From contig DCAW01000071.1 of assembly GCA_002313895.1 (NCBI GenBank), positions 1 through 6,356 on the forward strand: 6,356 bases of DNA, given 5' to 3'. How positions within the stretch are numbered: position 1 is the stretch's first letter; every line of letters starts with the position of its first letter. This DNA comes from Dehalococcoidia bacterium UBA1123. GTDB lineage: Bacteria; Chloroflexota; Dehalococcoidia; Lucifugimonadales; UBA1123. Of this stretch, positions 1 through 4,552 are shown in pieces. Both the position numbers and the translations under genes were made by a program. Below the pieces are notes generated by a model. The model did not search any database. It was not told the DNA's origin and saw only the letters and a list, made by a program, of their open reading frames with translations.

Positions 1-123
1 ATTCGGTAAAAGGAAAAGCTCCGCTTGTGGTGGGGCAGCTGCCCTTCAGTTGGTCAAACCCGGCGAGGAGGGCCGCCTGTCGCGTTGTGCAAAAATGCGC
101 TGCGTGCTACCGAAAGACCGAGA

Positions 124-150
124 GCGCTGGCGAAGTTCTGCCGCGTTTTT
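124..150 (+). terminator. Candidate intrinsic terminator of an upstream gene
   Basis: GCGC-T-GGC (124-131) pairs with GCCGCG (140-145) as six G-C pairs around one bulged T (128), with an 8-base loop (132-139). Five T residues follow at once (146-150). This is the layout of a rho-independent terminator reading rightward. It would end a transcript entering from before the window and insulate the promoter at 207-234. The stem is short, so chance is possible. Confidence 0.4.
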
Positions 151-206
151 ATCACGCTTATGCTTAGGCCGAATTGCGGATTTTGGACTCTTTTCCCCTG
201 AATTTC

Positions 207-234
207 TTGACACGGCGTTGTCGTGGTTTACAAT
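207..234 (+). promoter_or_regulatory. Sigma70-type promoter of the flavin oxidoreductase
   Basis: A perfect -35 box TTGACA (207-212) is followed after 16 bases by TACAAT (229-234), five of six matches to the -10 consensus. Transcription would start near 241, leaving a leader of about 40 bases. That leader contains the ribosome binding site AAAGGGAG (264-271), 8 bases before the ATG at 280. Position, strand and box quality all fit the gene at 280-1467. Confidence 0.7.
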
Positions 235-279
235 TGTGCACACTGACTTCGACACGACAGCTGAAAGGGAGCGTTACAC

Positions 280-1467
280 ATGATTACGAAGTTCGGGAGC
301 TTGTTCGCAGGCCACGTTGACCTGGATAACCTTGGTTGGGAGGGGACTCCGGCCAATGATCGACGTTACTCCAACGATCATCTGGCGACCGTGTTCGACA
401 AGACGATCGCGATAGCCACGCTCATGGATCGCGTTGGGTATGACACATTCTGGATGGCTGAGCACCATTTCCAACACGAAGGGTACGAGTGCATTCCCAA
501 CATCATGCAGTTGAGCGTTCACATGGCTCATCTGACCGACAACATCAAGTTCGGTTGCGGGTTTAATATCGCTCCCATGTGGCATCCCCTGCGGATGGCC
601 GAGGACTACGCGACTGCCGACATCCTCACGGGAGGTCGGATGATATTCGGCGTCGGTCGCGGCTATCACACTCGCGAGGTTGAGGTTTTCGGAAATCCGA
701 TGTTAGACGCTGACGCCAACAGGGACCTGTTCGAGGAGCAGGTCGATGTCATCATGAAGGCGTTTAAGCACGAATCGTTCTCCCATCATGGGAAGAACTA
801 CGATATTCCGCCAGACGTGCCGTACCGGGGATATGACCTCAAGGAGATTACACTGGTACCGCGACCGGTCAATCCTGTGGAGACTTGGCAGCCCATCGTG
901 AGCGCCAGCGAGCGTGGGCTGAACTTCATGGCCAAACATGGCATCAAGGGCATAATCGGCGGCGGCGCGGCGGTCGGCGGCGCGGCGTTGACGGTATTGG
1001 AGGCGTGGCAGAAGGCACAGGCCGACCACGGAATCGAGACCGAACTTGGCGGCAACGTGATTCTCGGGCTTTCCTATCACATCGCCGAGACCGTAGAGAA
1101 AGCCATCGAAGAAGCGCGACCGTTCTACGAAGAGAACATGAAAATGTTCGCTCCCCTCGGGTTCGTTCGCGGCCTGACTGACGATCAATTGGACGCTCTA
1201 GGAGACCCCAAACGCGCTCCTCACGTTGGGCTGCCCACCCTTGAGCAAGCAGTCGAGGCAGGATCGTGGCTGGTTGGGACTCCTGAATCCATTAAAGAAA
1301 AATTGGAGGACATCGGCGAACGACTGCCCGGTCTGGTGGAAGTGAATATGGGCAACCCGGTCGGAACGCCTCAGAGCGTCTTGCTGGAGCAGCTTGAAGC
1401 CTTTGGAACCGAGGTGATGCCGCATTTCAAAGGCAGGGTTCCCGCCGAGGCGCCCGCCGACGATTAG
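280..1467 (+). CDS. LLM class flavin-dependent oxidoreductase (luciferase-like monooxygenase)
   Basis: This 395-residue protein has the marks of the bacterial luciferase-like TIM-barrel superfamily, cytosolic enzymes that use reduced FMN or F420 to oxidise small organic molecules. Seen in sequence: AEHHF at residues 60-64; a long block at about 102-138 with HPLRMAEDYATAD, then GGR, GVGRGYH and EVEVFG, matching the family's central signature; and VGTPESIKEKL near 332-342, the usual C-terminal motif. The length is ordinary for the family. The ATG at 280 is preceded by AAAGGGAG at good spacing, and the protein starts directly in the first beta strand. Residues about 227-237 hold a five-residue repeat, GGAAV then GGAAL. 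The gene seems to be transcribed alone: it has its own promoter, a hairpin follows, and there are 138 bases to the next gene. The substrate and the choice of FMN or F420 cannot be read from the sequence. Confidence 0.93.
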   Translation: MITKFGSLFAGHVDLDNLGWEGTPANDRRYSNDHLATVFDKTIAIATLMDRVGYDTFWMAEHHFQHEGYECIPNIMQLSVHMAHLTDNIKFGCGFNIAPMWHPLRMAEDYATADILTGGRMIFGVGRGYHTREVEVFGNPMLDADANRDLFEEQVDVIMKAFKHESFSHHGKNYDIPPDVPYRGYDLKEITLVPRPVNPVETWQPIVSASERGLNFMAKHGIKGIIGGGAAVGGAALTVLEAWQKAQADHGIETELGGNVILGLSYHIAETVEKAIEEARPFYEENMKMFAPLGFVRGLTDDQLDALGDPKRAPHVGLPTLEQAVEAGSWLVGTPESIKEKLEDIGERLPGLVEVNMGNPVGTPQSVLLEQLEAFGTEVMPHFKGRVPAEAPADD

Positions 1468-1504
1468 CTGTTTGGCAGGATGACAAGACAACACCGAATG
1501 CAAC

Positions 1505-1532
1505 CAGGGGCAGGTCTAACAGCCTGCCCCTG
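1505..1532 (+). terminator. Strong hairpin after the oxidoreductase, no T-tract
   Basis: CAGGGGCAGG (1505-1514) and CCTGCCCCTG (1523-1532) form a perfect 10-base-pair stem, extendable by one T-G pair, around an 8-base loop. It starts 38 bases after the stop codon at 1465-1467, where a terminator would be expected. The bases after it (TGATGCCGAA) contain no T run, so it is not a textbook intrinsic terminator. It may end transcription in a U-independent way, protect the mRNA 3' end, or work with a factor. Confidence 0.5.
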
Positions 1533-1557
1533 ATGCCGAAACGACGCATTGCAGAGA

Positions 1558-1586
1558 TTGATCACGTTGACCCATACAAATATATT
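1558..1586 (+). promoter_or_regulatory. Possible promoter of the PIG-L deacetylase gene
   Basis: TTGATC (1558-1563, four of six matches) is followed after 17 bases by TATATT (1581-1586, five of six). Transcription would start near 1593, only about 13 bases before the ATG at 1606. The only purine-rich site, GGGAG at 1588-1592, would then lie at or just before the transcript start and is 13 bases from the ATG, so the mRNA might be nearly leaderless. This is moderate evidence. Confidence 0.35.
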
Positions 1587-1605
1587 CGGGAGAACTTGCT
1601 GACCT

Positions 1606-2301
1606 ATGGTTGATTCAAATAAGACTGTGCTGGTTGTGACCCCTCATCCTGACGACGCCGAGGGAGGGGCAGGCGGCACGATTGTCAAGTGGGCGAATGA
1701 AGGCAACAAGATCGTGCTGTTGGTCTGCACGAATGGAGACAAGGGAACCAGCGACGCGAGCATGCCATCTGACAAGCTGGCGGAGATTCGAGAGAAGGAA
1801 CAGTTGAACGCGGCAAAGGCGTTGGGGGTCTCAGAGGTCGTGTTTCTCCGTGAGCCGGACCAGGGGTTGGACGACAATGACCGGTTCCGCGAGAAGGTCG
1901 TGCGCCAGATTCGGAAGCACAAGCCGGAGATCGTCGTTACCATCGACCCCAACCGGCCTTACATTCGACACAGAGATCATTACTACTGCGGAAGAGTGAC
2001 ACTGGACGCCGTGTTCCCTTATGCACGCGACCACAAGGCGTTCCCTGAACATCTCATGGAGGGCCTTGAGCCTCATAAAGTGCAGGAAATGTATATGTTC
2101 CGCTCTGAAACGCCGGACTTCTACGTTGATATCACCGACACTTTTGAAGCCAAAATGGACGCCCTCTACTGTCACGTGAGCCAGATGGGACGGCCCCGCG
2201 AGGAAGGGCAGGTGCAGTCGAGAGAGCGCGCCGCCGAGACCGGCAAGAAGGCGGGCTACGAGTTGGCCGAAGGGTTCAAGTACATCAACATTGGACGTTA
2301 A
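1606..2301 (+). CDS. PIG-L/LmbE family deacetylase
   Basis: This 231-residue protein belongs to the zinc-dependent LmbE/PIG-L family, which removes acetyl groups from GlcNAc-type sugars and related N-acyl compounds (MshB, BshB and GlcNAc-PI deacetylase are known members). The N-terminal signature VVTPHPDDAEGGAGG contains PHPDD at residues 13-17, with H14 and D17 as predicted zinc ligands and D16 as the likely general base. A second signature, H122-R-D-H125, matches the family's HPDH-type motif and supplies the third ligand, H125. The C-terminal part ends in a segment like the family's usual YAE-F close. There is no signal peptide or membrane segment, so it is cytosolic. The ribosome binding site is weak (GGGAG, 13 bases from ATG), but the start is well placed just before the first beta strand. 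Its substrate is unknown. The stop codon overlaps that of the opposing kinase-like gene. Confidence 0.9.
   Translation: MVDSNKTVLVVTPHPDDAEGGAGGTIVKWANEGNKIVLLVCTNGDKGTSDASMPSDKLAEIREKEQLNAAKALGVSEVVFLREPDQGLDDNDRFREKVVRQIRKHKPEIVVTIDPNRPYIRHRDHYYCGRVTLDAVFPYARDHKAFPEHLMEGLEPHKVQEMYMFRSETPDFYVDITDTFEAKMDALYCHVSQMGRPREEGQVQSRERAAETGKKAGYELAEGFKYINIGR
2298..2301. other. Shared TTAA: overlapping convergent stop codons
   Basis: The deacetylase ends with TAA at 2299-2301 and the minus-strand kinase-like gene ends with TAA read from 2300 to 2298. The two genes therefore share a TTAA with no spacer, leaving no room for a conventional bidirectional terminator outside coding sequence. A T6 tract follows on the plus strand at 2315-2320, but only a weak 4-5 pair stem precedes it. 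Confidence 0.9.
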
Positions 2302-2993
2302 TCGGACGATTCGGTTTTTTGGGCCTCGCGCTCTCGAACGTACTCTTTCCACCAGTCATTGTATTTTGACGTTTCCAACTCGCCAGCCTGGGCGAGTTGG
2401 ATGATGCTTCGGTACTGATTTCGCACCTGACGTTTGAAGTCATCCTCGGTCCCATTGTTCATCATCACGATGTCGGAGGCGATGGCCCGGTCTTCCCATG
2501 ATCGCTGGCTGGCGAGTCGCTTTTCGACCTCCTCGGTCGAGAGTTGGTTTCGGGCGGCCAACCGCTGTCGGGCGATGTCTTCGTCGCAAGCGAACAGCCA
2601 TACCTGATCGCACCACTGGCCGTAGCCAGCCTCGATGAGATTGACGGCCTCCATCAAGGCGACATCATCGGGGCCGAGAGTCTCGCGCCATTCATCCACA
2701 ACGCCCTTGACCGCGTCGCTGATGCTCCCGATAGCGGTTGTCAGCTTGTTCATCTCTTCGGGTTTCCCGAACACTTTGCCGCCTAGGATTCGGCGATCTA
2801 TGTATCCATCGTCACCGACGATTTCATTTCCGAAGATGGTTACGATTCGGTCGAAGGCGTCGGTGCCACGGTCGTAGAGTCGATGCACCAGTCTGTCGGC
2901 GTCGCAGTGATGAGCCCCCTGGGAAACTATGACTTCGCAGGCCGTGCTTTTGCCGGTCGCGATTGACCCCGCGACTCCGATTACCAGAACCAT
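2298..2993 (-). CDS. Dephospho-CoA kinase-like P-loop protein (CoaE family, divergent)
   Basis: The 231-residue product starts MVLVIGVAGSIATGKST, with a Walker A loop at residues 9-16 (G9 to K15-S16). It continues with CDADRLVHRLY (D31, D33) and a GYIDRRILGGKVF block at 63-75, both characteristic of dephospho-CoA kinase, which phosphorylates the ribose 3'-OH of dephospho-CoA in the last step of CoA synthesis. The LID-like RQRLAARNQLS segment and a NNGTEDDFKRQV tail also fit. Two usual CoaE landmarks are altered: the HP pair after the GKVF block is absent (region AIGSISDAV), and the PLLFE-like strand reads AVNLIEAGY (116-124). Length exceeds the usual roughly 200 residues because of a charged C-terminal tail. 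The start is firm: AGGAGGT lies 9 bases upstream on the minus strand (3003-3009). It could be the cell's CoaE or a paralogue with another substrate. Confidence 0.8.
   Translation of the reverse strand: MVLVIGVAGSIATGKSTACEVIVSQGAHHCDADRLVHRLYDRGTDAFDRIVTIFGNEIVGDDGYIDRRILGGKVFGKPEEMNKLTTAIGSISDAVKGVVDEWRETLGPDDVALMEAVNLIEAGYGQWCDQVWLFACDEDIARQRLAARNQLSTEEVEKRLASQRSWEDRAIASDIVMMNNGTEDDFKRQVRNQYRSIIQLAQAGELETSKYNDWWKEYVREREAQKTESSD
2374..2401. repeat. Perfect inverted repeat inside the kinase-like gene
   Basis: TCCAACTCGCC (2374-2384) and GGCGAGTTGGA (2391-2401) are perfectly complementary over 11 base pairs with a 6-base spacer. The hairpin lies in the 3' part of the minus-strand gene, coding for part of its C-terminal extension. 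It is also 73 bases downstream of the deacetylase stop on the plus strand. It could act as a 3' structure for the plus-strand transcript, which otherwise has no visible terminator. Confidence 0.6.
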
Positions 2994-3002
2994 AGTGACG
3001 TG

Positions 3003-3009
3003 ACCTCCT
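3003..3009 (-). promoter_or_regulatory. Consensus ribosome binding site of the kinase-like gene
   Basis: On the minus strand this reads AGGAGGT, a full match to the anti-Shine-Dalgarno sequence, 9 bases before the ATG (2993-2991). It fixes the start of the kinase-like gene. Confidence 0.85.
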
Positions 3010-3026
3010 GAGCTTCGATGGGCTGG

Positions 3027-3055
3027 ATGATAGCGGTATTGTGCGAATATGCCAA
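3027..3055 (-). promoter_or_regulatory. Sigma70-type promoter of the kinase-like gene
   Basis: Read on the minus strand, TTGGCA (3055-3050, five of six) is followed after 17 bases by TATCAT (3032-3027, five of six). Transcription would begin near 3020, giving a leader of roughly 27 bases that contains the AGGAGGT site. This is one half of a divergent promoter pair. Confidence 0.65.
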
Positions 3056-3074
3056 GCGCCGGAGGATCGCTGTC

Positions 3075-3101
3075 AGGTATTAGGTATTCAATTGAGAGCT
3101 C
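3075..3101. repeat. Tandem 7-mer and palindromes between divergent promoters
   Basis: AGGTATT occurs twice in perfect tandem (3075-3081, 3082-3088). It is followed at once by the palindromes TCAATTGA (3088-3095) and GAGCTC (3096-3101), which abut the -35 box of the rightward promoter. The position between two divergent promoters is typical of an operator or activator site. The sequence alone does not identify a regulator. Confidence 0.35.
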
Positions 3102-3102
3102 G

Positions 3103-3131
3103 TTGACCGGCTTGTGCCTGGGTCATACAAT
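3103..3131 (+). promoter_or_regulatory. Sigma70-type promoter of the first crotonase gene
   Basis: TTGACC (3103-3108, five of six) and TACAAT (3126-3131, five of six) are separated by the ideal 17 bases. Transcription would start near 3138, leaving a leader of about 63 bases before the ATG at 3201. The in-frame GTG at 3114 would then lie upstream of the transcript start, which argues against it as a start codon. Confidence 0.65.
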
Positions 3132-3200
3132 GCCGGAGGTTCTGCTTGTTTGAATGCGATACGTGTTTTAATGGTAGGACACGCTTGTCGGGAGGGTTTT

Positions 3201-3974
3201 ATGTCTTACGAATATATCCTGGTTGAGAAAGTCGATGGAGTTGGAATCCTGACCCTCAACCGACCAGAGGTGCTGAATGCCATGAATCATGGCCTTAGCT
3301 CCGAATTGCATGACGCTGTCGAGACCTTGAACTCTGAGGAAGAGATCGGCTGCATTGTGATTACCGGATCCGGACGACGGGCCTTTTCTGCCGGAGGCGA
3401 TATCCACGAGCAACGCGTCCACGCTAAGGAGCTTACCGACGAGGAACGGGACCGGAACAGCGACGTTCGGTCTCTGTACGCCTATGATATTTCCGCCTCT
3501 CCCAAGCCAGTGATCGGTATGATGAACGGCTTGGCCTACGGCGGTGGGGCTGTGCTGGCTTCTTCTCTCGATTTTCGCCTGGGTTGCGAGCACGCAAGAT
3601 TCCGGTTTCTTGCGGCTGCATACGGGCGCATCAACTCCACCTGGACTCTGCCCAATCAGGTCGGTTGGCCGATGGCGAAAGAGTTGTTGTTCTCAGGGCG
3701 GGTCGTCGAAGCTGACGAAGCGACTCGGATTGGTTTGCTTAATCACCTGGTTCCCTGCGACGAGCTTCGCGAAAAAACTCTAGAGATCGCGACGACTATC
3801 GCTGGAAACCGGCACGAGTCTGTAATGGGCATCAAAGAATTACTGCTCCAGGACAAAGGGGCAGACATGCAACAGATGTGGGCCAACGAGCGAGATTTTA
3901 CGACCAAGAAGGTAATCGGGTACGGAGTGGAAGAAGCCTTCCCGGTTTTTCTATCGCGAAAAGGCAGGGACTAG
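3201..3974 (+). CDS. Enoyl-CoA hydratase/isomerase (crotonase) family protein, non-canonical active site
   Basis: The 257-residue product has the crotonase fold that binds acyl-CoA thioesters and stabilises an enolate. NRPEVLNAMN is at 20-29, AFSAGGDI at 61-68, and KPVIGMMNGLAYGGG at 102-116. The two backbone oxyanion-hole donors fall at A64 and G115. Aligned by eye to rat mitochondrial enoyl-CoA hydratase, catalytic E144 becomes V118 and E164 becomes A138, and the loop before TWTLPNQVG is about three residues shorter. It is therefore probably not a classical hydratase; isomerase, hydrolase, decarboxylase or other crotonase chemistry is possible. I chose the ATG at 3201 because GGGAGG (3190-3195) lies 5 bases upstream and the family N-terminus begins there. 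An in-frame GTG at 3114 would add 29 atypical residues and precede the predicted transcript start. Confidence 0.88.
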   Translation: MSYEYILVEKVDGVGILTLNRPEVLNAMNHGLSSELHDAVETLNSEEEIGCIVITGSGRRAFSAGGDIHEQRVHAKELTDEERDRNSDVRSLYAYDISASPKPVIGMMNGLAYGGGAVLASSLDFRLGCEHARFRFLAAAYGRINSTWTLPNQVGWPMAKELLFSGRVVEADEATRIGLLNHLVPCDELREKTLEIATTIAGNRHESVMGIKELLLQDKGADMQQMWANERDFTTKKVIGYGVEEAFPVFLSRKGRD

Positions 3975-4047
3975 TCCTGGCGATCTTTTCTTGGCAGGTC
4001 AATTGGTTTGTGACCCACACCTGTATGTACTAGATGGAGCTTGACTA

Positions 4048-4479
4048 ATGTATGTGCTTGCGGTGGCGATACGGGCTGGATCTGCCATCGTTTTTGGTGT
4101 TCTATTTGGGATCCTAGGGTTGCTCGTTTCCGATTGGACGTATCCGGGGCTGGTGTAGCCGATGTGGCTGATGGTGATGATGGTTGGCGTGTTCAGCGCG
4201 AGCGCCGCTTTCATAGGCTACCTGAAGCCAGAAGCGCGTCGATCAGTGATATTGGCGGGATTTTTCTTTGCCGTAACAGGCGGGTTGGTCGGGGCGTGAT
4301 TAGGTTTCTGGTATGGGGAAATCCAGTATCCTGAAGGAGTGCGGAACGTGAGATTCGTGTTCTCTCCCAGTCTCAAGACTCCTCCGGTGTTCGCCTTTAT
4401 CAACGGCGCCACGTTGGGCAGCACGTTGAGTGGCGGAGTGTACTATGCCCTGCGGCTCTGGAGATTCCGAGAACTATAG
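4048..4479 (+). pseudogene. Four-helix membrane protein frame interrupted by two in-frame stops
   Basis: One frame, starting at the ATG at 4048 (GGAG at 4036-4039, 8 bases upstream), reads as a coherent small membrane protein to TAG at 4477-4479, except for TAG at 4156-4158 and TGA at 4297-4299. The three open pieces are 36 codons (4048-4155), 45 codons from ATG 4162, and 59 codons to the end. Predicted helices lie near VLAVAIRAGSAIVFGVLFGI, MWLMVMMVGVFSASAAFI, VILAGFFFAVTGGLVGA and FAFINGATLGSTLSGGVYY. Positive charges (KPEARR between helices 2 and 3, RLWRFREL at the end) suit a four-pass protein with both ends in the cytoplasm. Both stops are one base from TGG. The last piece could instead be a separate 43-residue gene from GTG 4348, with AAGGAG at 4334-4339. 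I recognise no family. A decayed gene is the simplest reading; several tiny membrane proteins or stop readthrough are alternatives. Confidence 0.55.
4348..4479 (+). CDS. Possible small single-helix membrane protein (43 aa), alternative reading of the broken gene
   Basis: GTG at 4348 is preceded by AAGGAG (4334-4339) at the ideal 8-base spacing and opens a 43-residue product ending REL at TAG 4477-4479. It contains one likely membrane helix (FAFINGATLGSTLSGGVYYAL) and a basic C-terminal tail. It shares the frame of the interrupted gene at 4048-4479, so the apparent ribosome site may only be the codons for Pro-Glu-Gly-Val in the ancestral protein. If the parent gene is broken, this piece may still be translated alone. 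I do not recognise it. Confidence 0.3.
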   Translation: MRFVFSPSLKTPPVFAFINGATLGSTLSGGVYYALRLWRFREL

Positions 4480-4552
4480 CGGATAGATGAATAAACGGAC
4501 AAGAATAATTGACCATGATTATGCGCCGGCCCAGAAATATTGAGGTGAAAAC

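Larger units (their letters stand above)
1..279. other. Leader region without a supported gene
   Basis: No convincing gene is visible before position 280. The plus-strand frame entering at position 2 has no stop until 281-283, where its TGA overlaps the ATG of the next gene. Its translation is rich in Arg, Cys and Ser with no recognisable motif, a minus-strand frame is also open over 46-255, and a strong promoter and a terminator-like hairpin lie inside it, so I do not call it. A 12-base perfect palindrome, GGGCAGCTGCCC, sits at 33-44. The region is best read as the 3' flank of an unseen upstream gene followed by the promoter of the oxidoreductase. Confidence 0.5.

Noticed and set aside
2..283. 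Plus-strand frame open from the window edge to a TGA overlapping the oxidoreductase ATG
   Set aside because: It has a non-protein-like composition and no motif, contains a good promoter and a terminator-like hairpin, and is shadowed by an open minus-strand frame over 46-255. It is probably chance.
3114..3200. Upstream GTG start for the first crotonase
   Set aside because: It has no good ribosome site, would add 29 residues before the family N-terminus, and lies upstream of the predicted transcription start. ATG 3201 has GGGAGG close by.
3968..3977. Palindrome GGACTAGTCC over the first crotonase stop codon as a terminator
   Set aside because: It has no usable loop and no extended stem, and the T-rich stretch that follows is not adjacent.
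4041..4334. Longest plus-strand ORF in the 3975-4552 gap (97 codons, TTG start)
   Set aside because: It is Arg/Cys/Trp-rich with no domain-like pattern. The overlapping frame starting at 4048 encodes coherent membrane helices and has a ribosome site, so this one is its shadow.
4297..4345. TGA as selenocysteine with a downstream SECIS-like hairpin
   Set aside because: Only a 4-pair CTGG/CCAG stem with a large loop is present, the codon lies in a membrane helix, and the same frame also contains a TAG, which selenocysteine would not explain.
3999..4424. Two short minus-strand ORFs (3999-4214 and 4218-4424)
   Set aside because: They are antisense to the membrane-protein frame, have low-complexity Thr/Pro/Asn composition and no supported start.
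4509..4541. TTGACC as -35 box of a CoA-transferase promoter
   Set aside because: The best -10 candidates match only three of six at 18 bases, or need 21-base spacing, and the transcript would start inside the ribosome site.
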